From: Sabethes cyaneus
Lineage: Eukaryota; Arthropoda; Insecta; Diptera; Culicidae
Direction: 5' to 3'
Length of the DNA: 64,000 bases
Assembly (NCBI RefSeq): GCF_943734655.1
Contig: NC_071355.1
Location: forward strand, 24,806,768 to 24,870,767
In this document: piece after piece, positions 35,336 through 47,109 of the stretch
How the letters are laid out: every line of letters begins with the position of its first letter
Numbering within the stretch: the stretch's first letter is position 1
Made by a program: the position numbers and the translations under genes
Notes under the pieces: model-generated
Told to the model about the DNA's origin: nothing
Database searches by the model: none
The model's input: only the letters and a program-made list of their open reading frames with translations

Positions 35336-36038
35336 ACTTAAACAGGGAAAGTCAAGTAAATTGTTTTATTCATACGGCCTTAAGTATAACTACACAAACA
35401 TTAGGGCTTTTCTAGAAATTTGCAGTGTTAAATCAAAGTATTTATTGATGCAGTTTGCACGAGTGTACTGTTTAGTGTTTGCTGCTTTCCTGTAGTATGC
35501 TGATCATGTCGATTGGCAAGAGATAAGTATACATTTTCAAAGTTAAAGTTAAAGTAGTTTCCAAACACATGTCATGGAAACAAAACAAACCTGATAAACC
35601 CCGATAAAATTCTTCCAGATGCCAATTATCGAAAATTATTTTCGATGTTTATTGACGCATAGCGGTTTCATTTGCCATGTAGTTGGCGCTACGATAGAAA
35701 TTATGCTTTATGCACCCTATTGGCATCTCTATATCGAACTGCAATGAGTGACAGCGTCAGGATGTATCGGGCTCAAGATTTGACAGCGGGCTCAAATCAG
35801 CTGCTGGTAGTTAAGTGAAACGCAGTGGTGAAGTGCTATTTCAATTTCGCACACTCAGATGTTGGCGGCGAAAACAAGGTTGCCTGCCGATGGGGTGCTT
35901 TTATGCTTTTATACGTGTATATCTACGCATTCTAGATCTAGAGCGTTCACCTTCCATCTCCAGGACTTTCTGGAAACTTTCTGGATGCAAGTAATTTTTT
36001 TACATAACAGCGCTACCGGTCAGCCGGCGATAGATTGT
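35336..36038. other. Intergenic, no gene seen
   Basis: No gene or RNA is recognised between the RTE relic and the long CA repeat. Confidence 0.35.
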
Positions 36039-36171
<133 letters not shown>

Positions 36172-36640
36172 GGTTGACGACGTACACGGAAGGTGAACAC
36201 GGTCTGTCAAATATGCAGTTCGGATTCCGCAAAATCCACTGTAGACGTTATTTGGATAGTAGTCGAGCGAGCCGAGAAATCAGCTAAACAGAAGCGAAGA
36301 GGAGATCATTTTTGCGCCGTTGTAACGATCGACGTGAAAAACGCTTTTAACAGTGCCAGCTGGGAGGTCATCGCCGAGTCGCTGTACAGAATGCATGTTC
36401 CTGGATACCAGTGCAGAATTCTGAAGAGTTACTTCCAAAACCTAGTGCTTGTGTACGAGTCCGCAGAGGAAGGAAGATGATGAACATCACGGCAGGAGTT
36501 CCGCAAGGCTCCATCCTCGGCCCAACGCTTTGAAACGGGATGTACAATGGGGTTGAATGGCGTTGAAACTGCCCAGAGGAGTGCTTATTGCCGGCTTTGT
36601 CGATGACATTCACTCTTATTCGAGTGGCTTAGGCGAGTGA
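36172..36640 (+). mobile_element. R1/Loa-like LINE relic, reverse transcriptase fragment
   Basis: The plus strand reads EHGLSNMQFGFRK, VVTIDVKNAFNSASWEVIAESLYRM (RT motif A, with DVKNAFNSASW typical of R1 and Loa elements), then in another frame ITAGVPQGSILGPTL (motif B) and a worn FVDDIHS-type motif C near 36595. Frameshifts are present near 36230 and 36480, and stops near 36530. Only about 470 bases are kept. It follows directly on the CA microsatellite. Confidence 0.8.
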
Positions 36641-36745
36641 CGCGACTATGTTGGAGTCGCGCGAATCAGGCGACAATTGTTACCTAGGTGACTCGCTTTG
36701 TCACCTAGGTGACGCGGTTTGTCACTTAGGTGACAAAGGTTTGTT
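36641..36745. repeat. Small tandem repeat of palindromic CACCTAGGTGA units
   Basis: The phrase TTGTCACCTAGGTGACGCG occurs three times in about 70 bases with small changes. Each unit contains the 10-bp palindrome CACCTAGGTG. Confidence 0.75.
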
Positions 36746-37535
36746 CGAATCTAATCTAACTATGCAGAACTGATACTTGAACGAGGCGGACACTAGTTGA
36801 AACATATACACCGAAATCATACAAATTAAAAATTGAATGGAACACTAGAATCTGTTTAATACATATATTTACTGACGGGTGTAGAAGAAACCATTTGTTT
36901 TTGAGCGTGGAAAAATGGCGTAGGAATTACCTAATATATAATTGGATTTGTTTGAAATATTATAGGAATATCTTGAACAGCAAGAATCTCTTGGGAGCCC
37001 TAACAAATTTCTCAATGAAATAAAATACATTTTCTAGATATTTTCTCGAGATACGCTTTTTATGACCAACATCTTTTTTAAGGCTTGACAACAAAAACTC
37101 TGTAGCGTCTATAGAAATAGTTCTGAAAAATTCCTTTTAAATATGATTATCATAAAACTCAATTATATATTTTCGTTGTTCAACTAGTCGTACGGTCTTG
37201 CGAAATGGAAAAACCAGAACAGTTTTGAAAGAATCAGCAAAAAGTAGACTCTGTTAAGCCAAAACAACGTAGGTAGGTAGAGCTTTAGCTTGTCCCGCAA
37301 CTGAGATGTAATTTAATGAACACGTTTCGTCATTATTTCAATCTCGTTACATACAACGACTGCACATTCTTCCGCATAGTACATGGTCTAAACAAGTCCA
37401 CCCGAATTAAGTTCGGCATTCTGTTTTGCTCGCTTTCGGCTTGCTGGTTCCGGAAGGACCTCGCGCGATGCTCTAGCGTGTTGTCCCTGTCGTGTCTCAT
37501 TTTGTGAAGTGGAATTTCGCTTCCGCGCTCGTAAC
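36746..37535. other. Intergenic, no gene seen
   Basis: A/T-rich to about 37310, then more balanced. The antisense frames at 37333-37603 have no recognisable content. The right end could be promoter or 5' UTR of the candidate exon at 37536. Confidence 0.35.
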
Positions 37536-37620
37536 ATGCTGCTGGCGCTGGTGCTGCTACCGCTTTCGAGTGGCAGAATGGAAATTCCACAAATGCCACA
37601 CAATCTTACTTGTTATGGAT
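37536..37620 (+). other. Candidate signal-peptide first exon, Ly6-like
   Basis: ATG at 37536 opens a frame that begins with a hydrophobic signal-peptide-like stretch (MLLALVLLPLSSG) and ends NLTCYG followed by a good donor (GTAAGT at 37621). A secreted leader followed by a CYxC start just before an intron is the layout of insect Ly6/three-finger genes. I found no matching cysteine-rich second exon in the window, so this is a candidate only. If real, the receptor at 38038 would lie in its intron. Confidence 0.25.
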
Positions 37621-38037
37621 GTAAGTACAATATGCTCGAGCAAATATGACACGGTCTAGCGGCAACGGCGTACGCACCGTGGCACACACAGCGTAAATAC
37701 GCTTGGCGAGTTTGTAATTTCCATAAAGTGAGAAAGTGTACTCCTGTCTGGAATGATAAACACTTTCAGTTTTTGTTTATAAAACTAAATTGTCATGACG
37801 GCGTAATTTCGCCAGCTACGGAATCGTAATGTTTAAATTCCTAACACAATGTAGTGGAACCCTGGATTGGTATCCCCAACTCCATAAATTGTTCATAATT
37901 ACCTCCAATCTTATCGATTTAATTGCCTGTATCCGAAATTGACTTCAGGGTAATCAATAATTTATTGCATATCATTTGAAATATATGCCGCTGCTACCCG
38001 TTCGGTCTAATTTAGTAGGGCAGCAAGAAGCACAAGG

Positions 38038-39320
38038 ATGAAACGATTTTCACTCACCAGTCCAACTTCGGTGTACGACGTGGTCTGGTTATACCAACGG
38101 GCATCCGAATTGTTCGGTATAACCTACTATTGGTTTAACGGTTCATCTAAAAGCGTCCAATACCGTGTAACCATTTTCGGAGTGTTGAACTTTCTGCGTC
38201 TCCTACTGCTAGAGCTCATCGTTACAGCAATCTACTTCAATCTGCCGATTTCGAAGAAAGGCTCGAAAGGTTCTTTTATCATTCAAATTGGACCACAGTT
38301 TGTACTGGTTTCAACGGCTTTGAGTTTGTTTGTGGTGACTCTACTGGATGGCCTCAAATTTTCGGCGTCAATGCAAATAATAAGCAAAATTCATACAATC
38401 GATGGACGGTTGAAGCGGCTGAAAGTGGACTCAGATCATGGCCAGCACCGAAGATCGATTTTTTGGGCCTCAGCCATCCTGTTGGGCCTTGTTTTCGTAT
38501 TAGAAAGTTTAACCATAGTATTTTTTGTGACTCAACTTAAAACAGCTATCGTCGTAACGATAATGACCCTCTGCGGCATGCTGATTCAAGCGGGTTACAG
38601 TTTATTTCATGGAAATAATCTGCTTAAAAGTTTTCTGATTATGAAGCGTTTTCAATCGTTAAACGAACTAATCGCTTTAAGGTTTGATATCTCTAACAGT
38701 AAACGATTCATCTGGGCAAGGGAGCTGGCTGGGAAATGGTACAGCGAGCAGGAGTTGATTAACGAGATCGCAGAAATTCATGCCGAACTAACCGGAGTTG
38801 TAGATCTTCTGAGTGAAACGCAATCTTTCCAGACGATTTTGGTCTTTGTCAATGTGATTGGCTTTGCAACGTTCAACATATTCACGTTCTTTCGAGCGAT
38901 TCTTATCGATGATCGCTACCTGCTGGTGATGAGCATTCAGGCTACCTTGTGGAGTCTGTATTTTCTGGCTCTGTTTGTATCGCTTGTGGTTCGAAGTTTT
39001 CTACTTGGATGGGAAGCAAGCAAGACCTCCGCGTTGATCTGTAAGGTTCTGAACAATACCAAAGATGACCGGTTGGAACAGCATTTGCGGAACTTTGCCC
39101 GACAGCTACAAAATCGCCCCGTTGAAGTGCGGTTTCAGGTGTTCGATGGTGATTTGCGTGTATTACTTTCGGTAGGGTTGTAACTATTTCTGCTTAAAAT
39201 AAGGTACATTATACTTATACAGCAAATTCTCTGTGATTGCAGGCAATGGGAACCATCGGAACGTATCTAGTGATTCTCTTCCAGTTTGATAGTATGTCAC
39301 GGACAGCACCCAGCAGTTGA
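38038..39320 (+). CDS. Gustatory receptor (7tm_7 family), two exons
   Basis: Seven-transmembrane insect gustatory receptor. The exons are 38038-39171 and 39243-39320, the intron is 71 nt in phase 0 (GT-AG), and the product is 403 codons plus TGA. Hydrophobic segments are seen near residues 50-68, 84-102, 143-165, 173-192, 262-284 and 300-325. The short last exon encodes AMGTIGTYLVILFQFD, an exact match to the TYhhhhhQF signature. Exon 1 ends FQVFDGDLRVLLS, the usual FxxDxxLL region before the last intron. Compared with the other receptors here, the internal introns have been lost and only the final one kept. Without splicing the frame stops at 39181, losing the seventh segment. No break is seen; the ligand is unknown. 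Confidence 0.93.
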
Positions 39321-40659
39321 TACCTATCATCGCTCGCATAGGCCCGCACACTTACCCGAGGGTGTGAAAAAAGGAAGAAAATGAAGTTGATATGAGGCTG
39401 TACACTCGAGAGTGTGTAGGTAGCAGAATATATGCACACAGTGCCAGCAGTTGTTTGGCGTAGGCTTGCGTCAGTGGAGTAAGCTTTGGATGCTATACTT
39501 TTCACACTCGCTCGCCTGAGATTTTCAATCTTATCGAAAACAGATGTACAAGTGGCTGAAAGACAAAAAAATGGTGGCCTCTGATGAAAGGGGAGGTGCG
39601 AATCACGGAAATCCCTGTCGCGGATAGAAAACTATTTAAACTTCTCATTCGGTAGTTCCACTCCATGATACTATGAAACACATATGATTTCATTACTTTG
39701 TCTACCATTCCCTCTGTTTATTGGATAGTCTACCGTTTTTAATGTCTAACCTCAGTATGAAGTTTAAGTCAACAAATATGAGGTTAAGTTTATACATTCT
39801 CTTTTAGATTTGGACCACACACAACTTATAACGGTTTAAATGCAAGATAATTACAGCCACTTTTACTTATTTGTACCTCCCCCTCCCCTTTTTAGCGACC
39901 ACCCCGCTTTTGTCAACCCCCTGTGCTGATTTACTTATGTCAAGAAACATGTACGCTAAGTTTAATCAAGAACAGTCAAGGCGTTCCGTAGTTATGGCGC
40001 AACTGGTTTACTTTTATATAGTTAAATATGTTAAAACAACACATATTCAAAGTTGATTTATTTGAGATAGACAAAAATCCACTCCCCTATTTTTTGATAG
40101 TATACACAAAAAATCACGATCTTTCAAACGCAATTAACCGATATTAATTCTGCTTGCACCTTTCTGAGATACTAACATTTGAAAACGGCCTATTTTTATC
40201 ATAAAAATTAATATAAGTGTAGAAGTAAAGTAGATAGCCAATTTCTATTTTCACCAAAAGTTGCGTCTTATTGAGCCTCAAAAGTCATCTGAGGAAATGT
40301 TTTGCGAGAAATGCAAAATAAAAAAGTTGTGGAGAAAAATCGCAAAATAGTAGGGTCACCCTAACTTGACTCAGGAAAATCGCTCTAATATGGAAACGGT
40401 TTGAGATAGAAGGATTTCGTCTTCTGCAATATCAAGCTATACTCAAAATACTTCAAGCTATAAAATTGCTGAAGTGAATATCGCTCTATCTTGTTTCGTT
40501 TTGAAGATAATTTCTGGATCTTGGTTAATTTAAGGGTCACCCTAAAATAGCTCATGCCAAAAAAAGCGGCATCCTAAATTAAGATTTTGCTGCTAAGTCG
40601 TAAATAGTCTAAAATCAACGACTACTGAGTACAAAAATTTTTCCACTTAATTTGGCTTT
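39321..40659. other. Intergenic; dispersed-repeat fragments, no gene
   Basis: About 39325-39500 resembles the style of dispersed repeats at 10.8-11.1 and 31.2 kb (TCGCTCGC, CCTGAG, CACACT phrases). The rest is A/T-rich with no recognisable gene. Confidence 0.4.
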
Positions 40660-40840
40660 CTGGACCACAGTGCATTGTAGCACCGTAAATACAAAAGATA
40701 CAGCAATACTTTATTCAGAAAAGTTGTAGATAATAACTAGTTCTTCAATCGTCTCATATATAACTTTTTCAAATTCTGCATGACAGAGACGGTACTGTCA
40801 AATGAATGTGAATTGACTCAAAATGATTGTGCCATCCCTG
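40660..40840. mobile_element. Half of a hAT-like MITE inserted at the edge of a LINE
   Basis: This matches the right half of the palindromic MITE at 21558-21948, including GAGACGGTACTGTCAAATGA and the terminus GTGCCATCCCTG. It abuts the LINE at 40841 inside the conserved GVPQGSN motif region. The left half is not recognisable, so the copy is broken. Confidence 0.75.
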
Positions 40841-40848
40841 GCCTCAGG

Positions 40849-43250
40849 TTACTTCCCTGTGGTACTCCAGATTTGTTGGTAAAGCAGTACGACTGACATG
40901 AACCAAGTTGAATATTTAATTTGTGGTTAACTAAGTAGGATCTCAACCAACCAACGAAATGTGGCGAGGCACCCAAGCGATTGATTTTAGCCAATAGTAG
41001 TTGATGATTAGCACAGTCGAAAGCTGCTTTAAGGTAAGTGTAAATTGTATCTATTTGGTATCCATCTTCAATAGAATTGATGTAGAGCGATGAGAATTCA
41101 ACAAGATTTGTGTCTATTGATCTCCCTTTGAAGAATTCATGCTGAGCAGGCGATATGTATGATTTGATTGCGACAAAAAGTACGTCTCCTACTAAAATTT
41201 TTAAAAGTTTGGATCCGGCACACAACGCGGTAATCCCACGGTAGTTAGTGATGTCACGCCTGTCTCCTTTTTTATCTACGGGAAACATTACATGTTGCTT
41301 CCAATTCTCGGGGAACTTTGCCTGGGCTAACAATGCGTTAAAAATTAGTCAATGGAATTGCAATAGAGTCAGCACATCTTTTTAGACCAATCGAGGGGAT
41401 ACCGTCAGGTCCAACAGAAGATTTTAGTTTTCGAATGGCAGATAGGACATCTTCGACAGTAAAGCTAAAGCTCTGATGTCAATAACGTCGCTAGGTACAG
41501 ATCTCAATGCCAAGTTTATGAATTGCTCACTTGCAGAATCAGTATTAAATACATTAGAAAAATGGTCAGCAAACAGATTGAATATGTCCTCTCGAGTGTC
41601 AGCTGCTTTAGTATTAAGAAACATAGTTGTCGGGAGGCCACCAAAAGCTTTTTGGATTACGCTTTAGATCAGCTTCCTTTCGCTGGGCGTATCTTGAATA
41701 AATGTAGCGACTCAATGTCCGATAATTGGTACTAGCGATATTAAATTCACCCTTTGTAAACGGGTTGTGATCATTAATGTATCTTCTCAACGCGGCTGCT
41801 CGTATCCGTTTTAGTTCCCGAACTTGATGATTCGACCAAGAGGGGTTTCTCCAAGGGCGTAGAATAGAAACAAAGCGATGAAACAACCGTGATAGCTGCG
41901 TGTTTCTACGGCACTATCGATATCGCTATCCAATAATCGAGACCAATTGAGACTCGCAATAGCGCGTTCAAGCTCAGCAAAATCGGTTTTGTAAAAGTCA
42001 AATTTACTGTTGTCAGTGACGTTAAAGTAGTTCTCTGATATATTGCATTGGAAGCTAGTAACAAGGACTGGATGAAACATGTCAGTCTGAAGGAGAGGGT
42101 CAACTACCTCAGACACGGTTCATCTCGAAACAAATTCACGTAACGTAAATAAGATCCAGAATACGGTCTCTACTGTTTTTAACATTATTGATTTGTTTCA
42201 TATTCAAAGTAGCCATTCCATCAACGAGAGCGGAGCTTGGATTGGAAAATCTTGATTTAGACGGATCGGGATACAAGAAATACAGGCCAGTCGAAGAGCT
42301 TGCTCACACCAAGTTTGGTTGATTATAGTCTCCAAAGAGTAAGTGACAGTCACACGGCCGCAACGATTCAGTTATGCTGAGGGCAGATTCAATATGTTTG
42401 TCAATGGAACCAGCCTGATTAGCAAGCAACGGCAACGGTGTTATCTGGTCCATGAACGTTCACCCAGAGATGTTCGATATTGTCGCTAACTAGAGACGTA
42501 GACATATAGGAACTAATCTTGGAAGAAACTACAATGAGTGCACCACCTCCTCTCTTTTTCCCAGTAGCAATGGGATCGCGATCATTCCGGTATACTGTGT
42601 AATTGGCACCAAACAATTGTGCAGAGTTGATTTCTTCATTCAGCCATGTTTCGGTGAAAACAATGATGTCGTACTCCACATCCGAAGCAGCCAAAAACAA
42701 ATCGTCAATCTTTGTCCGAAGTCCTCTTACATTTTCGTAGTATATCGTAATTGAATTCTCGATGCGATTGGGAACCGGTTTGGTAATCGGCTGTATCGTA
42801 TTATCGCAGGGTTCCCCTCTGATCACAAATCTGTGAGGTTCGTGTGGAAAAGGTCTCTTTGAATGTGTATAGTGTCTACGATAGTTTCGGCCGGACATAT
42901 ACCCATTGTATATTTACCTGACAGAACAGATAATCCCACGTTGTCAGAAAGCGTCTTGGATGCTGTTCACCGGTATACATCAACTTGCTGAGACGACTCT
43001 CTGGCCGGATGTGGTGAAGCAGAATTGGGATATACGAGGATCGACGGGGCCGCAAGAAGATATACATCCTCTGTTGTGTTAACATCTGTGCGGAATTCTT
43101 CTGATGAAACCGTGAAGGGCACTGTTGTGTCCATTGCGCACTTTCCTCTTACAGCTGATCTACCAGCATACAATGCATTCCAGGGTGGTTTATGTGGATG
43201 AACATTACTTTGAATGTGTGTTGAATGTATACAAATATCTCGGAATTTGG
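40849..43250 (-). mobile_element. Jockey/CR1-like LINE relic with endonuclease and reverse transcriptase
   Basis: The minus strand reads, 5' to 3', an upstream ORF piece, then an AP endonuclease (ITIYYENVRGLRTKIDDLFLAA, DIIVFTETWLN, YRNDRDP, GGGALIVVSS), a connector with the RNASNFWK-like KRNPKSFWW, and reverse transcriptase (MFPVDKKGDRRDITNYRGITALC, AAFDCANHQLLLAKINRLG motif A, SGVPQGSNL motif B). It stops at the hAT-like MITE at 40840, so the FADD motif and C-terminus are lost. Many frameshifts. It is the fullest copy of this family in the window. Confidence 0.88.
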
Positions 43251-43390
43251 ATAAGCCTTACTAAATTGTGATCGGGATCTTGAAGGTCTACCTCAATGAA
43301 CTTGGAATTGCCGTTTCAAAAATCAAGTTTACAAAAAAAATTTGCTGCTTGTAAGGTTTTCACTCGGATGCGCCGAATCTACAGCCTTAA

Positions 43391-43774
43391 GGGGGCATAA
43401 ACGACTAGGATTTTTGGAAAAATCATAATTTTTTTATCTCAATTTTTAATTCTATAGTCTTTTCCGCTTATTTTGATACTAATTTTGTAATGATCCGACC
43501 ACAGGAAGTGGCCAAAAAACGATCATACACATAAGCATTCCAGTGCGTGGTAGACGTGGAACAACCTCGAAAGAAAAAAGCGCCGTTCCTGTAAAACCAG
43601 AATTTTCAAACTTTATGTATCTTTTTCTCAGAAACTACAAAACATTGTAACAAACTTTTTTTTATTTTGTTGGTAGACGCTTCGCAAAGACTTTTATAAG
43701 TTTTGAGCTTTGTAAACAAAACACAGCCAGAGAAAAAAGATTTTTTTTCAAAAAAAATTATCGTTTATGTCCCC
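43391..43774. mobile_element. TTAA-flanked MITE, one-armed copy of the foldback family
   Basis: Flanked by TTAA on both sides (43387-43390 and 43775-43778), with ends GGGGGCATAAACG and the complement of GGGGACATAAACG. The body matches the left arm of 50571-51310 (CTTTTCCGCTTATTTTGATA, ACTTTTATAAGTTTTGAG), but most of the right arm is absent. TTAA targets suggest the piggyBac superfamily (inference). Confidence 0.82.
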
Positions 43775-44162
43775 TTAACACAGTTGTATTTGACGGGGAG
43801 CTTAGTGATTCTCAAATTAACTAATGGTCATTTGAGCGTCTTAGCAGAATACCTGAAACGATAAAGAAGAAGAAAACAAAAAGTCTACTGTAAGTCCACT
43901 GACAGTAGTAGAAATAAAGGATATAAATAACTTTTTGTTTTTCTTCTTTTTTATCGTTAGTGATTCTATGTTGATAGTCGAGAACCTACTGGACTTTGGA
44001 ATTGGTCATTTCTAGAGTTTTTTTTCGTTTTACTGTTACTGACTTTTTCGCGGTCAAACGTAAACTCTATTTTGATTAAATCAGAGGAGCGTTTGGTGCG
44101 AAAAATGTTAGACTGAATACTGGGAAAGTTTCGATCTGCGGGTAAAAATATTGGGTTAGTTT

Positions 44163-44233
44163 GTGGCAGTGGGACTCCAACCCACAATTTCTTGATTTGC
44201 ACTCGAGTGCTTTACGCATTTAAACTATACCAC
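44163..44233 (-). pseudogene. tRNA-Cys-like sequence (SINE head or tRNA pseudogene), copy 1
   Basis: 71 bases on the minus strand fold as a near-complete cloverleaf. The acceptor strand is GTGGTAT against CTGCCAC (six of seven pairs, one G-T). The A-box region is GGTATAGTTTAAATGCG. The anticodon arm has loop GTGCAAA, so the anticodon position reads GCA. The T arm GTGGG/CCCAC has loop TTGGAGT and a B box GGTTGGAGTCC. The anticodon and the GGTATAG start resemble tRNA-Cys. Loop changes (GG for the usual CR) make a working tRNA unlikely. Confidence 0.6.
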
Positions 44234-44605
44234 ACCCATATATTGACTTGAATGACCAGATATGATTAAAAGGTCTCAAATATAAACAAACAAACAAACA
44301 AACAAACCCATGTATTAATTAGTCTCAGATCTAGTCCATTCCATCTTTCGCACACATGCGCTCCCCCGGTGACGGTTATTATTTGTAATATTACTGCCCT
44401 TTGCTTCTACCACCGAGAAGATAGACGATTATCGACTGCTAACTGTAGGAGTTAACAGTCTGGTGCCTACCGTCGGGGCACACTGGTGTTAAACCACATC
44501 GGGTGTGTTTTTCGTTTTACTGTTACTGACTTCTATGTGTGCGAAAGATGGAATGCCTGGACTGGTAGGGACAAAACTACATCTGAGACTAATTAATACA
44601 TGGGT

Positions 44606-44676
44606 GTGGTATAGTTTAAATGCGTAAAGCACTCGAATACTAATCGAGAAATTGTGGGTTGGAGTCCCACTGCCAC
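44606..44676 (+). pseudogene. tRNA-Cys-like sequence, copy 2
   Basis: Same 71-base length and the same acceptor, D and T arms as copy 1 on the opposite strand. Here the anticodon stem CTCGA/TCGAG is perfect, but the loop is ATACTAA, so the GCA is lost. This supports a transposed or duplicated tRNA-derived repeat rather than a gene. Confidence 0.6.
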
Positions 44677-44770
44677 AAACTAATCCAATATTTTTAGCCG
44701 CAGATCGAAACTTTTCCAGTATTCAGTCTAACATTTTTCGCATCAAACGATCCTCTGCTTTAATCAAAAT

Positions 44771-47109
44771 TTCTATAGTTTCAAAATTTAACCATTAAAT
44801 ATGCTGCATCGAAAATAGTGGTACTCGTTATGGTAGAAAAATGTAGATATCATCAGATGCGTTTTGCGAAATTTTCTACTCTATTTTAAATATTTGGTGA
44901 TAGATAGATTAATGCAGTCTTTAAGGGAACGCCGTAAAAGGGCAGCACAAATGCTGAAAGAGCTTACGTCTGTGGGTCTACTGTTCCTAAACGCCTAAGC
45001 CATTGTCATCTGAAGAGTAAATTAGTCAATGAGACAACAACTTTTAAGAAATTAATCTGTTATAATCAAGAACCGCAGATTCAATGAAGGATCTACGACC
45101 CAATGCACTATAATAAACCGCACAGTCGAACTGATTTCAAATTTTGCGTCTTGTGTCACACATGGCATTTCCACTGAAAATCAACCTCCCAGGGAAAAAC
45201 ATGTTTATCACGATGTCACTCGACTTGAAACAGTTTGCACTCAATTTTCCTGTTTACGAGGTACATTATCAAATCATCGCTAGCGACCGCATAATTATTA
45301 TCAACCAATATAATCTCGTGACACGGTTGTCGGTCGGTACTAACGATGCGCATTTCTGGTGCCTGCCTAGCTCTGGTTAGGTAGTGCGCTTCAAGGAAAC
45401 ACTCCCCAGATGCTGCGAAGAAACCGCAAACTAACCGAGTCCTCCACGCACTGATTATACCAACGACGACGACGCGGCTGTTGGGTTTATAATTGTGATT
45501 AAGTTTCCACATGCTGGAAATCAACAGTTTCGCAGCCGAAATCACGTTCCTGTACTTGGTAGTAATCATCATCGTTATCAGCCCGTTGTTGTTGGCAGTG
45601 GATGTTTCGTTACAAGTGGTTCCACCACCCAGGGGAGCTGTTAGAAATTTCCCCCCGCAAAACTGACAGACAGCGTTTAGCATCAATTAGTGATTATAAT
45701 AACCGCTTCTAATTGCTCTCTATTTTAAAATATCCTAAAAGCTAACCTCTAAGGTACGACTCACCGTAGGTACGTAACCATTCTTCGAAATGGTAATTTT
45801 TCCATGCTAGAGGTAGAAAGTTTGCATAACATCGCACCCAGTTCCAGTGGGGTTAATTGCTTACTTCATGCAGATTGCTTCCCAAACATAACCTACTTCT
45901 CACAGGCGTTCGCGCTTATACTGGTAAGAAGGAAATTTGCATACTGTGTTCACTCTGCTGTAAATGACATGATTCCATTCGTGCATTGCTGCTCCTGCTG
46001 CAGCTCTTGCTCCGACGAGGTGACACACATAAAGCACACCAATTTTATTGCGTTAATATCCGGTTGCAATTTGAACCGGGGCGAGTGATATTTACTATCT
46101 ATAAAGTCTACAAAAGCTTCTTCTCCATCCATATGCTGGTGCCGGCGTAAAAGGACCAGTGCTTGAAGACGATAACAAGTCAAGAGCTTTGACTGAATTG
46201 CGTTCGGTTGGTGGTGGTGATGGTGGGAAATATGGAAAAGACAACGGAGGGTAGACTGTCTTACCCAATTTCAGCTGACGACGTCGAAAACACCGGCTGC
46301 GGAAGGTTGTTTGTCAAGCCCAGTAAACAGTGCAAACAGATACGTACGACATTAAGATTTAGTATGCAAATTAGCACAATAAAGTAAAGCCGTGTTTCTC
46401 CTCATCTGTTCTGGCGTCATTGGTGTTGGCTGAGTCAATTGGAGCGCCAAGTTTACTGTGCGGAAGGTGATTTATTTGCTCGTGTGTTCGCAAGTTGTTC
46501 TGTTTGATTCCGCCTTCGGCAGCGGAAACTGGTCACAGTATGTGCCTCCATCCAGGATATCCTTCCTTGGTTTAACGGCATAACATTCTGCTGCTGGTGG
46601 TACCATGCGAGAGCGAATTTTGTAGGTTACTAATTTATTCCGAACGAAGAAACAACGTCTCATGTAAGCCGTCAAACACCTCCAGCCAGCGCCAGCGGTG
46701 TGGCAAGCGCAGCTTGAGTGTAACGAACCGCGTCGCTGATTTCAATTAATGCAATTTGAGCATTACAAGTGCTGTGGCCCTTCCCGGAACAGTCATATTA
46801 CTTCATTTGGTTGAAGGATTCATTGTATAAAATTTCCTCTACAGCGGCTACTGTACTCGACCGAGCTTCAGAAGTTTATGTTGTAAGTGGCTTTAAATTG
46901 TAGACCGCCACAGTGCACTACGGGAAATAACTTCTTTTAGCTTATTGAAACTGTTGAGTATCATGTCCTTCACATCCTCTAAGATAATATCAAAATAAAT
47001 TTTGAAACAGCGGTTGATGGTTGTACGCAACGTTTGATGGAATCTTTCTGCGTTTCCTATAGTTAACTTAAATTGAAAGTTTGTGTTTTTTATCGATTGG
47101 ATTCAATTG
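44771..47109. other. Intergenic, unusually open but unrecognised
   Basis: No gene is recognised. A minus-strand frame (45216-45686, 156 codons) and a plus-strand frame (45804-46088, 94 codons with several Cys) have no family resemblance, no clear splice partners and overlap nothing known. This area is less A/T-rich than most intergenic DNA here and could hold regulatory DNA or an unrecognised exon. Confidence 0.3.

Larger units (their letters stand above)
44072..44770. repeat. Large imperfect inverted repeat
   Basis: The left arm (about 44072-44345, with about 70 extra bases and an (AAAC)n run at 44240-44310) is the inverted counterpart of the right arm (about 44530-44770). The arms share GTTAGACTGAATACTGG, AAAGTTTCGATCTGCGG, TTTGTGGCAGTGGGACT and CATGTATTAATTAGTCTCAG. 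Each arm carries a tRNA-like sequence. Confidence 0.85.

Noticed and set aside
40668..40680. A second CACAGTG Transib-type end (ACCACAGTGCATTG)
   Set aside because: No inverted partner or 5-bp duplication could be found, so a chance match is more likely.
44606..44676. A functional tRNA-Cys gene
   Set aside because: The anticodon loop of this copy lacks GCA, the T loop is TTGGAGT in place of TTCRANY, and the sequence is embedded in a longer repeated arm.
45216..46088. Open frames of 156 codons (-) and 94 codons (+)
   Set aside because: No recognisable family, no splice partners and no codon pattern like a gene; kept only as a note in the intergenic entry.
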